The translations under genes and the position numbers were made by a program. From Anaerolineales bacterium UBA6128 (GTDB lineage Bacteria; Chloroflexota; Anaerolineae; UBA1429): DNA of 20,761 nucleotides. The DNA is taken from the NCBI GenBank assembly GCA_002423325.1, contig DIVQ01000236.1, forward strand, positions 1-20,761, in the 5' to 3' direction. The notes beneath the pieces were generated by a model. The model did no database searches. It saw nothing but the letters and a program-made list of their open reading frames with translations, and was not told where the DNA came from. This document shows positions 1 through 8,067 of the stretch, one piece after another (position 1 is the stretch's first letter; every line of letters begins with the position of its first letter).

Positions 1-1465
1 CGGCGCTGCCGGCCAGGTCGGCGATGGTGCGCGCCAGCTTGAGCACGCGGTGGTATGCGCGCGCACTCAGCGCCAGTTGGCGCATGGCGGCCTTGATCAG
101 GCCTCGGCCGGTCTCATCAAGGTCGCAGTGTACGCGCACCTCGGCGGGACCCATGTCCGCGTTGCAGTACAGCGCGCTGCCGGCAAAGCGCGCGCGTTGG
201 CGTTGGCGGGCGGCCTCCACGCGGGCGCGGATCTCGGCCGAGGTCTCGCCCAGGCTGCGCCCCGCCAGCTTTTCATAGTCCACGCGTGGCACGTCGGCGT
301 GGATGTCGATGCGATCCATCATCGGCCCCGAGATGCGTTTCTGGTAGCCCTCTACCATGCCGCGCGAGCAGGTGCACTCGCGTGTGGCGTCGCCGTAATA
401 GCCGCACGGGCAGGGGTTCATCGCGCCGATCAGCATAAAGTTGGCCGGGAACGAGAGCGAGCCAGTGGCGCGCGAGATGGTGACGACCTTGTCTTCCAGC
501 GGCTGGCGCAACACCTCGAGCGTGCGCATGCCGAACTCGGGCAGTTCGTCGAGGAACAGCACGCCGCGGTGCGCCAGCGAAATCTCGCCCGGCTTGGGCC
601 AGTGTCCGCCGCCCACCAGCCCGGCCTGCGAGATGGTGTGGTGCGGCGCGCGGAAGGGCCGCTGGCGGATGAGCGGCTGGTCGCCCGGCAGCAGCCCGGC
701 GCTGGAGTATATCTTGGTGACTTCCAGGGCCTCCTCGATGCTCATGCGCGGCAGGATGGAGGGCACTGAGCGCGCCAGCAGCGTCTTGCCCGAGCCGGGC
801 GGGCCCATCATCAGCGCGCAGTGTCCGCCGGCGGCGGCCACCTCCAACGCGCGTTTGACGTGCTCCTGCCCGCGGATCTCGGCGAAATCGCACGCGTACT
901 CGGGTTGCCACTCGGCCAGAGCGGCCTCGTCGCGCACCCAGGGCTCGATCAGCAGCAGGTTGTTGAGGTGCATGGCGAGCTGGCCCAGGCTCTGCACCGG
1001 CATCACGGTCAGGTCGGGCACCAGCGCGGCTTCGGGCGCGTCGCAGGCGGGCACGTATACGCGTTCGATGCCGGCGTCGCGCGCGGCCGAGGCCATCGAG
1101 ATGAGGCCATCGACGTGGCGGACCGTGCCATCCAGCGACAACTCGCCGATGAACAGGCTGTGGTCCGCGACCATGGGGATCTGCTCGCCGCCCGCCAGGA
1201 TGCCCACGGCGATGGGCAGGTCATAGGCGGGGCCGGCTTTGCGCAGGTCCGCGGGCGCCAGGTTGATGGTGACGCGCTTGAGCGGGAAGGCCAGCTTGCT
1301 GTTGTAGATGGCGGAGCGCACGCGTTCGCGCGATTCCTGGATGGCGGCGTCGGGCAGGCCCACGATATCGATGATGCCCACCTGGCCCGAGTGCACGTCG
1401 ACCTCGACGTCGATCAGCACGCCCTCGAGGCCCACCAACGCGCAACTGGTGATCTTGGCAAGCAT
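1..1465 (-). CDS. comM: YifB/ComM-type Mg-chelatase-like AAA+ ATPase (C-terminus cut by window edge)
   Basis: The reading frame is open from ATG 1465-1463 to the window edge, giving 488 residues of a family that is usually about 500-510 long, so only the last residues are missing. The N-terminus (MLAKITSCALVGLEGVLIDV) is the S5-like ChlI domain typical of YifB. Walker A GPPGSGKT lies at residues 221-228 and Walker B LFLDE around 303-307. The cysteine-rich NPCPCGYYGD loop and the C-terminal segment SARAYHRVLKLARTIADLAG are family hallmarks. ComM in Vibrio and Haemophilus is a hexameric helicase that promotes branch migration during natural transformation; in other phyla its role is less certain. 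An SD (AGGAGA) lies 6 nt before the ATG. The protein is cytoplasmic. Family assignment is firm; a role in competence here is inference. Confidence 0.93.
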   Translation of the reverse strand, partial: MLAKITSCALVGLEGVLIDVEVDVHSGQVGIIDIVGLPDAAIQESRERVRSAIYNSKLAFPLKRVTINLAPADLRKAGPAYDLPIAVGILAGGEQIPMVADHSLFIGELSLDGTVRHVDGLISMASAARDAGIERVYVPACDAPEAALVPDLTVMPVQSLGQLAMHLNNLLLIEPWVRDEAALAEWQPEYACDFAEIRGQEHVKRALEVAAAGGHCALMMGPPGSGKTLLARSVPSILPRMSIEEALEVTKIYSSAGLLPGDQPLIRQRPFRAPHHTISQAGLVGGGHWPKPGEISLAHRGVLFLDELPEFGMRTLEVLRQPLEDKVVTISRATGSLSFPANFMLIGAMNPCPCGYYGDATRECTCSRGMVEGYQKRISGPMMDRIDIHADVPRVDYEKLAGRSLGETSAEIRARVEAARQRQRARFAGSALYCNADMGPAEVRVHCDLDETGRGLIKAAMRQLALSARAYHRVLKLARTIADLAGSA

Positions 1466-1486
1466 GGCTTCTCCTAAGGCGAGAGA

Positions 1487-1592
1487 TTTCACCACAGAGA
1501 CACGGAAGCCTACACCCTCAACACAGAGTCACAAAGACACCAAGGGTCCTGAGTCCTGCTTCTCTTGGTGTCTTGGTGCCTTTGTGGTGAAA
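1487..1592. repeat. Palindromic intergenic repeat with ACAGAG-type units
   Basis: The segment between the ferritin-like gene and comM is bounded by a perfect 10-bp inverted repeat, TTTCACCACA (1487-1496) and TGTGGTGAAA (1583-1592). Inside is an 11-bp inverted repeat, AAGACACCAAG (1534-1544) and CTTGGTGTCTT (1564-1574), around a 19-nt loop. The left arm also holds short direct repeats: CACAGAGACAC, CACAGAGTCAC and CACAAAGACAC. Such arms are typical of small non-autonomous mobile elements or extragenic palindromes. It carries no ORF and could also form a hairpin in the mRNA 3' of the ferritin-like gene. Confidence 0.75.
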
Positions 1593-1598
1593 GATTCC

Positions 1599-2087
1599 TC
1601 AGTTCATCCAGGGGCCTTCTTCGATCACCTGGGCGAGCTGACGCACGTGGCTGCGCTCCTCGTTGATAATGGCCGTCACCGCCGCGCGCTCAGCCTCGGC
1701 CACCATGTCGCGCAGGTCGTAGAAAAAGAGCAGCGTGTCCTTCTCAAACGCCAGCGCGGCGCGCAGGGCCTCGCCCTCATCTTGTGCCTCTTTGGCCAGC
1801 TTGAGGCCCTTGTCCGGCCCGGCGAACAGGGCGCCGGCCAGCGCGCTCTGCAGGTAGGCGCGGTACTTGCCGGCATCCTGCGCATCCTCCGCCGAGGCGG
1901 CAGGGGCGCGCTCGAGCATGCGCTGAAAGACGTTGTAGTGGCGTTCCTCCTGGTAGGCCAGGTCCTCGAACAGCGCCTTGGCGTCGCGATCCTTGGCCTG
2001 GGCGGCGGCCACGCGGTAAAAGCCCTCGCCGTTGCGCTCAATCTCCATCGCCCACTGAAGCACCATGCTGCTGGGTAGCGTTGACAT
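1599..2087 (-). CDS. Ferritin-like (rubrerythrin-type) di-iron four-helix protein
   Basis: This 162-residue, mostly helical protein has the spaced carboxylate/His ligands of a ferritin-like di-iron bundle: Glu15/17 in helix 1, E47xxH50 (QEERHYNVF) in helix 2, Glu115 (AFEKD) in helix 3 and E144xxH147 (NEERSHVRQ) in helix 4. No C-terminal rubredoxin cysteines are present, so it is not a full rubrerythrin. Proteins of this type handle iron or reduce peroxide; the exact reaction cannot be told from sequence. I chose the ATG at 2087 because GGAGG lies 8 nt upstream; an in-frame start nine codons earlier has no comparable SD. A promoter is visible at 2123-2152. The protein is cytoplasmic, with no signal peptide. 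Confidence 0.85.
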   Translation of the reverse strand: MSTLPSSMVLQWAMEIERNGEGFYRVAAAQAKDRDAKALFEDLAYQEERHYNVFQRMLERAPAASAEDAQDAGKYRAYLQSALAGALFAGPDKGLKLAKEAQDEGEALRAALAFEKDTLLFFYDLRDMVAEAERAAVTAIINEERSHVRQLAQVIEEGPWMN

Positions 2088-2122
2088 ATCATTTGCCTCC
2101 ATCTTTGGATACAAGCCGCGCT

Positions 2123-2152
2123 AATATAGCGCAGATGGAGCACCAATGGCAA
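2123..2152 (-). promoter_or_regulatory. Sigma70-type promoter for the ferritin-like gene
   Basis: Read on the minus strand there is a -35 TTGCCA (2152-2147), an 18-bp spacer and a -10 TATATT (2128-2123). It lies about 35 bp upstream of the chosen ATG and points leftward. Confidence 0.55.
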
Positions 2153-2202
2153 GTCGACGCTGGTCATGCCCACCTTGGCGAGTGACCGGCCCTGCGGTTG
2201 CC

Positions 2203-2230
2203 TTGACGCCCCAGCCCTCGGCCCTATAAT
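2203..2230 (+). promoter_or_regulatory. Sigma70-type promoter for the thiamine pyrophosphokinase cluster
   Basis: TTGACG (2203-2208), a 16-bp spacer and a perfect TATAAT (2225-2230). Predicted transcription starts near 2237, about 23 nt before the GTG start. That leader is too short for a TPP riboswitch. Confidence 0.7.
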
Positions 2231-2259
2231 CCCCTGCATCCTTTGCAGGTGAACGGCTT

Positions 2260-2946
2260 GTGACGCAGATATCTGAACCGGCCGCGGCCACGCACGCGGT
2301 GATCGTCTCTAACGGCGCGTTCGAGCATCCCGAGCGGCTGCTGGCGCTGGTCGACGGCGCTGACCAGGTGCTGGCGGCCGACGGAGGCGCAAACTGGCTG
2401 GCCGAACACGGGCGCCTGCCGCAGGTGCTGGTGGGCGATATGGACTCGGTGCATCCCAACGTGCTGCGCGCGCTGGCGATGGGCGATTGCCGTCTGGTGC
2501 GCTACCCGGCCGCCAAGGACGAGACCGATACCGAGCTGGCGCTCTTTGAGGCGCTCTCGCTGCGAGCGGAGCGCATCACGCTGATTGGCGCCTGGGGGGG
2601 GCGTCTCGACCACGCGCTGGCCAACGTGCTGCTGCTGACCATGCCGCAATTTGCGGGGATCGATGTGGCGTTGTTTGACGGCACCTCGACCGCGCGGGTG
2701 GTGCGCCGCGAACTGCTGCTGGCGGGCCAGCCGGGCGATCTGCTTTCGCTGCTGCCGTTGGCCGGCGATGCGGTCGGGGTGACCACTGAAGGGCTGCATT
2801 ACGCCCTGCACGACGACACCCTGACCCTTGGTCCGGCGCGCGGCATCAGCAACGTGCTGGTGGCGCCCGAAGCGCGGGTGACAGTGCGCAGCGGCCTGCT
2901 CCTGGCCGTGCACACGCCGCTGGGCCATCTGGAGTCGCCGGCGTGA
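2260..2946 (+). CDS. thiN: Thiamine pyrophosphokinase
   Basis: The 228-residue protein transfers pyrophosphate from ATP to thiamine, giving thiamine diphosphate. The catalytic-domain motifs are all visible: ADGGAN (40-45), GDMDS (59-63), KDETDTELAL (86-95) and GAWGGRLDH (110-118). The C-terminal thiamine-binding half includes GISNVL and a typical final beta strand. Length matches the stand-alone bacterial family. The start is GTG 2260 with an AGGTGA SD seven nt upstream and a strong promoter just before. The stop overlaps the start of the DUF402 gene by 4 bp (GTGA), so the two are probably translationally coupled. The enzyme is cytoplasmic. Confidence 0.93.
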   Translation: MTQISEPAAATHAVIVSNGAFEHPERLLALVDGADQVLAADGGANWLAEHGRLPQVLVGDMDSVHPNVLRALAMGDCRLVRYPAAKDETDTELALFEALSLRAERITLIGAWGGRLDHALANVLLLTMPQFAGIDVALFDGTSTARVVRRELLLAGQPGDLLSLLPLAGDAVGVTTEGLHYALHDDTLTLGPARGISNVLVAPEARVTVRSGLLLAVHTPLGHLESPA

Positions 2947-3437
2947 ACGTGCGCGAGGTGACCATCACCAAGCTGGATCATATGGGGCAGCCGGTGGCCA
3001 GTTACGCCGCTGCGCGAGTGTACGCCGATGATGAGCAGGTGGTGCTGCGCGCGGTATGGCGCCATCGTCCGTGGCGCGAGGGCGCGCTGACGCTCGACAC
3101 GGGCGGCATCCTGATGGAGCGCTATTATCCCGGACGCTGGTTCAACGTGATGGACCTCTACAGCCCCACCGGGGTGCTGCTGGGCTGGTACTGCAACATC
3201 ACGCGCCCGGCGGAGGTGTCAGCAGCGGCCATCCGCTGGTCTGACCTGGCACTGGACCTGCTGGTGTTGCCTGGCGGCGCTGCGCAAGAGTTGGATCGCG
3301 ACGAATTCGCGGCGTTGGCGCTGAGCGACGCCGAGCGGCATGCGGCCGAGGAGACGCTGGCGATGCTGCAGGCTTGGGTGCGGGAGGGCCGGCCGCCGTT
3401 CCGGCACCAGGCGCCAGAAGCACGTACGGGGACGTGA
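2943..3437 (+). CDS. DUF402 domain protein (FomD-like nucleoside diphosphate hydrolase fold)
   Basis: This 164-residue protein has the DUF402 signature: YYPGRWFNV (61-69), GWYCNI (81-86), the acidic DLALDL (101-106) and LDRDEF (117-122). The aspartates in the last two motifs would bind metal. Characterised relatives (FomD and the Staphylococcus aureus nucleoside di-/triphosphatase) hydrolyse nucleotides, so hydrolysis of a nucleotide phosphate is a reasonable inference, but the substrate is unknown. The GTG start overlaps the thiN stop as GTGA. It is followed after 43 bp by the 2H phosphoesterase gene on the same strand. Confidence 0.85.
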   Translation: MNVREVTITKLDHMGQPVASYAAARVYADDEQVVLRAVWRHRPWREGALTLDTGGILMERYYPGRWFNVMDLYSPTGVLLGWYCNITRPAEVSAAAIRWSDLALDLLVLPGGAAQELDRDEFAALALSDAERHAAEETLAMLQAWVREGRPPFRHQAPEARTGT

Positions 3438-3483
3438 CACACTGCTCCCCGCGCGCGCTTCCGGCTGACCAGAGAGGCCAATG

Positions 3484-4125
3484 ATGACCTCCGAACTCTT
3501 GAATGCAACCGACTCTCCCTTGGACGCTCGCCCGCGCTATGCGCTGGTGGTGCGTCTCCCCCGCCAGGCAGAGGCGCGCATCGCCGACGCCTACCTCTGG
3601 TTGCCCGGCATCACCCGGCCGAGTATGGGCTACCACATCACGCTGTTGGGACCGTTGCTGCTGTCGGAGGGGGTCGGCCCCGAGGCCTTTGAGGCGGCGC
3701 GCGCAGTGTGTGCGCGCTGGGGGGCGTTCGGCGTGCAGATCGCCGGCCTGGGGGCCTTTGAGAACGACGGTGTCAACACGATCTATCTGGGGGTGGTCGA
3801 GTGCGATCGGATCGTGCCGCTGCACAGGGCTCTGTATGAGGCGCTGGATGACCGGATCGACTTTGCGAGTGCGCAGTATCGCCTGTGGAATGAATCTGCC
3901 TACACGCCGCACGTCACCTTGAGCCTGGGGCTGGACGAGCGCGCGCTGATGGATCTGCTGGCGACGAATCAACGCCGTGCTGTGGTGGTCGATGTGGAGG
4001 TCACGTCGGTCTGGTTGGTGATGCAGGGTCCTGCGGGCGCGTGGCAGTTCCTGGCTGAGTATACGCTCGGCGAGGAGCCGGGTGCTTTTGCGCTGCACAG
4101 TGCCCCCGCTGCCGGCCCTCGTTGA
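3484..4125 (+). CDS. 2H phosphoesterase (LigT / 2'-5' RNA ligase-like)
   Basis: The protein carries the two H-x-T-x motifs that define the 2H superfamily: HITL and HVTL, at residues 52 and 144 counting from the upstream ATG at 3481. Such enzymes open cyclic phosphates or act on 2'-5' RNA linkages; substrate choice cannot be read here. Length (~213) fits the LigT/YjcG-type branch. Two adjacent ATGs (3481 and 3484) exist; AGAGG at 3473-3477 lies 6 nt before the second, which I prefer. It lies 43 bp after the DUF402 gene and probably shares the thiN transcript. The C-terminal ~25 residues are Ala/Pro-rich and look disordered. Confidence 0.8.
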   Translation: MTSELLNATDSPLDARPRYALVVRLPRQAEARIADAYLWLPGITRPSMGYHITLLGPLLLSEGVGPEAFEAARAVCARWGAFGVQIAGLGAFENDGVNTIYLGVVECDRIVPLHRALYEALDDRIDFASAQYRLWNESAYTPHVTLSLGLDERALMDLLATNQRRAVVVDVEVTSVWLVMQGPAGAWQFLAEYTLGEEPGAFALHSAPAAGPR

Positions 4126-4255
4126 CCTCGCGAGTCTTGTCGCGTCGGGGGACCAACGGTTTGCACGCTCAGCGCGCTGGCGAGCGCAGTCGTGGCCAGG
4201 CCTTGGCCTCGCGGCGCTGATCCCCACGACAATAGTTCCGGCTGTGCCGAGACGC

Positions 4256-4897
4256 TCAGTCCTTGCGAGGTTCCACCTTGCAGGGCAAGATCCAACGCTT
4301 GCGCTTGATGAACGCGCCGCGCTCAAAGGTCTGTTCGATCAGGCCGCGTTGCTCAAGGTGGTCGAAACAGCTGCGCATGCAGCCACGCGACCCCTCAACC
4401 CCATAGCTGCCGCCGACGCCCCACCTTTTCAGTTGCGCGTGCCCCTCGATGATCTGCCCCCTCGGGGAACTCGTCGGTCGCACGCCAGGAAGCCGTGGAT
4501 AGCGTCCAGCCGAACTTGTAGGCTGTCTCCTCAGACATCTGCAGCTGAGTCACATCGATGTTCCACCCGGGGAACGACTTGTGGATAAAGGGCGACATGG
4601 CGGCATCGCCGCCGTGGTAGCTCAGAGCGCACTTGCCCAGGTCGATGTCGGCCCACTCGCAGGTCGTGTCCTCGATGCGAATCCGCACGGTTTTGCCCTC
4701 GCGGATGTGCACGATGGCGCCCGGGCTGCAGCCCGCCACGCAGCTCATACAGCGGTCGCAGATCGTCCCCGGCTGGCGCCGAATACCGCGTTCCAGCGTG
4801 ACATCGGTCACAATGGCCTGGCAGCGCTGGCGATGCCCACCAGATCGGCTCCGCACTGTCGAGCGTGCTCCTCGATCGCTTGTGTGAGTGTGTCCAC
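4256..4897 (-). pseudogene. Decayed 4Fe-4S protein gene (epoxyqueuosine reductase / reductive dehalogenase-like)
   Basis: Three fragments in changing frames form one broken gene. Fragment 1 starts at GTG 4897 with GGAGG seven nt upstream and encodes a plausible N-terminus (VDTLTQAIEEHARQCGADLV) before a stop at 4810-4808. Fragment 2 shifts frame and begins abruptly at AIVTDVTLERG, followed by the cluster CDRCMSCVAGCSPGAI (Cx2Cx2Cx3C). Fragment 3 shifts back at a run of five C on the plus strand (4457-4461) and carries a second Cys pair (SRGCMRSCFDHLEQRG) up to the stop at 4258-4256. In relatives, well over a hundred residues normally separate the GADLVGI start from the VTDLPLEP-like strand, so an internal deletion is inferred. 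The homopolymer shift alone could be a sequencing error; the missing middle could not. Family assignment is by motif only. Confidence 0.7.
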
Positions 4898-5221
4898 GTC
4901 AGGCCCTCCATCGTCGCACAGTGTCAGGTTGCGCTGCAGTTTGTGACCGCAACGTGTCGCAGTCTGAACGGTCGCCCAGGAATGGGTGGTGTCTTGGTCT
5001 GTTGTCGACGTGGCTTTGCTGCGTCAAGCGCTTTCGCGCGCAGGTTCCTTACGGGCTGTATGTGCCATTCTGAGACCAGCCCAAAATGCCGGCGCGCGAT
5101 CCACCTCACGATAGATCGCGCGCGACACACACTTGTCTGCATGCCTGGTCCCTCAGCAAACCCTGCCAAGTGTGTGGGTCAATGAGGTCGCAGCAGCGCC
5201 GTTCTCGAGGCCATGTTGTTT
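4898..5221. other. Non-coding stretch between pseudogene and MBL gene
   Basis: No convincing ORF is seen on either strand and codon-like structure is absent. The only structure found is a 10-bp GC-rich inverted repeat at 5092-5123, listed separately. The right part is the 3' flank of the MBL ribonuclease-like gene. The left part holds the upstream region of the decayed iron-sulfur gene; I see no good promoter there. Confidence 0.5.
5092..5123 (-). terminator. Hairpin downstream of the MBL gene, weak terminator candidate
   Basis: GCGCGCGATC (5092-5101) and GATCGCGCGC (5114-5123) form a perfect 10-bp stem with a 12-nt loop. It lies about 100 nt past the stop of the minus-strand MBL gene. Read leftward it is followed by CGGCATTTTGG, a poor U-tract, so intrinsic termination is only possible rather than clear. 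Confidence 0.35.
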
Positions 5222-6619
5222 CTAGTTGACCTCAAAGATGTCGCCGCGATTGGGGACCACGACGTTGCCCGCGCCCAACTCTTTGATCGCCTGGGCCAGC
5301 GATGTCGACGCGGATTCCTCGCCGTGCACCACAAAGACCTCACGAAGCCGTTCGGGCTGCAGGCCGCGCATATAGTCCAGCATTTCATTACGATCGGCGT
5401 GGGCGCTATAGCCGTCAATCTCTTCGATCTGGGCCCGCACGGTATAGTCTTCGCCAAAGATCGGCACCTCTTTGCGTCCCTCGAGGATGCGGCGGCCGAG
5501 GGTGTGCTCGGCCTGAAAGCTGACGAACAGGATCGTGTTGCGTCGGTTGCCGATGTTGTTCTTGAGGTGGTGCAGGATGCGGCCCGCCTCGCACATGCCC
5601 GAGGCGCTGATGATGATCATGGGCTCGTCGCGATCGTTGAGCGCCTTGCTGTCCTCGGCGTGTCGCAGGTAACGCAGGCCGGCAAAGCCGAAGGGATCGC
5701 GATGCTTGACCATGAATTCGCGCGTCTCCTCGTCATAGTCGCCGGGGTGCAGGCGAAAGACGTCGGTAGCATTCGTCGAAAGCGGCGAATCCACAAAGAT
5801 GGGCAGGCGCGGAATCTGGCCCGACAGAGTCAGCCGATGCAGGGCATAGACGATCTCTTGCGTGCGGCCCACCGAAAAGGCGGGGATGATGACCTTGCCA
5901 CGGCGTGCGTAGGTTTCGTTCACGACGCGTTTGAGCTCGACCGTGGCGCTTTCCGGCGACCCGTGCAGGCGGTCGCCGTAGGTGCTCTCGGTGATCAGCA
6001 GGTCCACGTCGGGCACCCGTTCGGGGTCGCGCAGAATGGCGAGATTGGGGCGTCCCAAGTCGCCCGTGAACAGCAGGCGACTGCTGCGGCCGTTCTCGTT
6101 AATGTCCAGGGCGACCAGTGCAGAGCCGAGGATGTGACCGGCGTCGTAAAAGGTCAGCGTGACATCGGGCGTCAGCATAACGGGCCGATGGTAGCCCACG
6201 CCCAGAAACTGACTCAGGCTGCGAACGGCATCGTCTGTCGTGTAGGTGGGCGTGAGGGGGGGCTGGCCTGTGCGCTTACGTTTCTTGTTCAGGTAGGCCA
6301 CGTCCGACTCGAGGATGTAGGCCGTATCGCGCAGCATGATGCTGCACAGGTCGTGCGTAGCAAACGTGGCATAGATATTGCCCTTGTAGCCCGAACGAAC
6401 CAGGTTCGGGATATTGCCGCTGTGGTCGATGTGAGCATGCGACAACACCATCACATCGATATCGCGCGCTTTGAAGGGCAGATTGCGGTTGCGTTCAAAC
6501 GACTCTTCGCGATGTCCCTGGAATAGCCCGCATTCCAGCAGGATCCGTCGACCGTTCACGTGTAACAGATGCATCGACCCGGTGACGCTGAGGTTCGCGC
6601 CGAGAAACTCGATCTGCAC
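5222..6619 (-). CDS. MBL-fold / beta-CASP / RMMBL ribonuclease-like metallo-hydrolase
   Basis: This 465-residue protein has the full metallo-beta-lactamase metal set: SHAHIDH (His61, His63, Asp65, His66), AGHILGSA (His162) and FTGDLG (Asp187). The beta-CASP insert follows, with TESTYGDR (210-217) and SASGMCEAGRILHHLKN (338-354), then the RMMBL segment with GYSAHAD (403-409) and VHGE (431-434). These are the marks of the CPSF73/RNase J-like RNA-processing superfamily, so a zinc-dependent endo- and/or 5'-exonuclease acting on RNA is the likely role. It is shorter than RNase J and lacks that family's extra C-terminal domain. The start is GTG 6619 with GGAGAG a few nt upstream. It is transcribed divergently from the GNAT-fold gene. 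Confidence 0.9.
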   Translation of the reverse strand: MQIEFLGANLSVTGSMHLLHVNGRRILLECGLFQGHREESFERNRNLPFKARDIDVMVLSHAHIDHSGNIPNLVRSGYKGNIYATFATHDLCSIMLRDTAYILESDVAYLNKKRKRTGQPPLTPTYTTDDAVRSLSQFLGVGYHRPVMLTPDVTLTFYDAGHILGSALVALDINENGRSSRLLFTGDLGRPNLAILRDPERVPDVDLLITESTYGDRLHGSPESATVELKRVVNETYARRGKVIIPAFSVGRTQEIVYALHRLTLSGQIPRLPIFVDSPLSTNATDVFRLHPGDYDEETREFMVKHRDPFGFAGLRYLRHAEDSKALNDRDEPMIIISASGMCEAGRILHHLKNNIGNRRNTILFVSFQAEHTLGRRILEGRKEVPIFGEDYTVRAQIEEIDGYSAHADRNEMLDYMRGLQPERLREVFVVHGEESASTSLAQAIKELGAGNVVVPNRGDIFEVN

Positions 6620-6652
6620 TGGATCTCTCCGTAACGCCTTGATAGTAGAGAG

Positions 6653-6680
6653 ATTATGACCACGCGGGGGCGGGTGTCAA
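6653..6680 (-). promoter_or_regulatory. Promoter of the MBL ribonuclease-like gene
   Basis: Minus strand: perfect -35 TTGACA (6680-6675), 16-bp spacer, -10 CATAAT (6658-6653). The start codon is 33 bp downstream of the -10. Confidence 0.65.
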
Positions 6681-6730
6681 ATCAAAGCGTGTGCCGCCGT
6701 CGGGCCGCCGCCAGGCGAGCGAAAGAGCAT

Positions 6731-6759
6731 TTGACGTGCGCCTCCGTTGGGGCTATACA
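6731..6759 (+). promoter_or_regulatory. Promoter of the GNAT-fold gene
   Basis: TTGACG (6731-6736), 17-bp spacer, TATACA (6754-6759). It leaves a leader of about 57 nt before the ATG at 6824. Together with 6653-6680 it forms a back-to-back divergent promoter pair. Confidence 0.6.
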
Positions 6760-6823
6760 ACAGTGCAACGCAACGTGCACATGGGGGTTAAGCCTTGAAA
6801 CGTGCTGTTCGCAGGAGGAAATA

Positions 6824-7969
6824 ATGGCCGCGTCGCCCATTCGCATCGAGCCGGTCACTACGCGCCGGCAGCTGAAAGACTATGTCTTGTTCCCCTTCAA
6901 GCTCTACCGCGATGATCCGTACTGGGTGCCGCCGCTGATCGGCGACCGTATGAAGCACTTTGACCCGCATCACAACCCCTTCTTTGAGCACGCCGAGATT
7001 CGGATGTTTCGCGCGCTGCGCGACGGCAAGACGGTGGGCACGATCACTGCCATTGATGACCAACTGCACCCCAAGGTGTGGAACGAGTCGGTGGGCTTTT
7101 TCGGCGAGTTCGAGGTCATCGAGGACTATGAGGTGGCGCGTCAGTTGCTGGACGCCGCGCGCGCCTGGCTGGCCGAGCGCGGTCGCGCCGTAATGCGTGG
7201 GCCGATGAACCTCAATGTAAACGACGAGTGCGGCCTGCTGGTCGATGGCTTTGATGGCAGCCCCGTCGTCATGATGACCTACAACCCGCGCTATTATCAG
7301 ACCTGTCTCGAGCGCTACGGGCTCGTCAAGACCAAGGACTTGTACGCGTTCAAGCTCGACATCTCGCGCTATGGTCCCAACCTTGAGCACCTGCCCGAGC
7401 AGATCTCGCGTGTGGCGCGCATCGCCACGGAGCGCTACCACGTCGAGTTCCGCAAGGTGGACATGAAGAACCTGGCCCGCGACGTGGATCTGCTCAAGCC
7501 GATTCACCGTGAGGCCTGGAACAAGAACTGGGGCGCTCTGCCGCTGAGCGATGCCGAGTTCGACTATTTGCGTGTGGCGCTGCAGCAGGTGCTGGATCCC
7601 GACATGTCCTACCTGGCGTTTATCGACGGCCAAGCCGTGGGGGTGTTCCTCGTGCTGCCCGATTTCTGTCAGGTGGCCAAGCATCTGAACGGTCGGCTCT
7701 TCCCCATCGGCTGGGCCAAGTTCCTGTGGTACAAGCGCAAGATCACCGGCTTTCGCGTGCTGATCATGGGCGTGCTGGAAGAGCACCGGCTCAAGGGCAT
7801 CGACTCGCTCTTTTACTTGGAAGGCTGCAAGGTGGCCGTGCGCAAGGGCTACGAGTGGGCTGAAGAGTCCTGGATTCTGGAGGATAACTACAAGGTTATC
7901 CGCGGCATCGAGGCGATGGGCGGCGAGCGCTATCGCACCTATCGTATCTACGATGTCCCGACTGCCTGA
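6824..7969 (+). CDS. GNAT-fold protein with two acetyltransferase-like halves
   Basis: The 381-residue product looks like a double GNAT fold. The N-terminal half contains FKLYRDDPYWVPPLIGDRMK and GPMNLNVNDECGLLVDGFD. The C-terminal half contains YLAFIDGQAVGVFLVLPD, a degenerate acetyl-CoA loop region (EEHRLKGIDSLFY) and the closing WILEDNYKVIRGIEAMGGER. This layout is common in conserved hypothetical proteins of Chloroflexota and other environmental bacteria. The acyl donor and substrate are unknown, and the acetyl-CoA P-loop is not canonical, so activity is uncertain. The start ATG 6824 has a perfect AGGAGG five nt upstream; the frame is open further 5' (to 6656) but without an SD and past the promoter. 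No signal peptide or membrane segment. Confidence 0.8.
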   Translation: MAASPIRIEPVTTRRQLKDYVLFPFKLYRDDPYWVPPLIGDRMKHFDPHHNPFFEHAEIRMFRALRDGKTVGTITAIDDQLHPKVWNESVGFFGEFEVIEDYEVARQLLDAARAWLAERGRAVMRGPMNLNVNDECGLLVDGFDGSPVVMMTYNPRYYQTCLERYGLVKTKDLYAFKLDISRYGPNLEHLPEQISRVARIATERYHVEFRKVDMKNLARDVDLLKPIHREAWNKNWGALPLSDAEFDYLRVALQQVLDPDMSYLAFIDGQAVGVFLVLPDFCQVAKHLNGRLFPIGWAKFLWYKRKITGFRVLIMGVLEEHRLKGIDSLFYLEGCKVAVRKGYEWAEESWILEDNYKVIRGIEAMGGERYRTYRIYDVPTA

Positions 7970-8067
7970 GCGTCGGGCGAACACGGTGTGAGGCGCGACC
8001 GCGGCGGAGCGGAGGATCGGCGCCTGGCTGCCCAGGCCAGACCCTGTTGCTGGGCCCGGAGGACAAG

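Noticed and set aside
1..1465. comM as a truncated pseudogene
   Set aside because: The frame is intact and the missing end is simply outside the window.
2231..2259. TPP riboswitch before thiamine pyrophosphokinase
   Set aside because: The predicted leader is only about 20 nt and lacks the TPP (thi-box) consensus.
4082..4588. Plus-strand open frame after the 2H phosphoesterase
   Set aside because: It overlaps the decayed iron-sulfur gene on the other strand, has no SD and shows no domain.
5213..6526. Plus-strand open frame of 437 codons opposite the MBL gene
   Set aside because: The minus strand encodes a complete beta-CASP protein with every motif; the plus frame is low-complexity and is its shadow.
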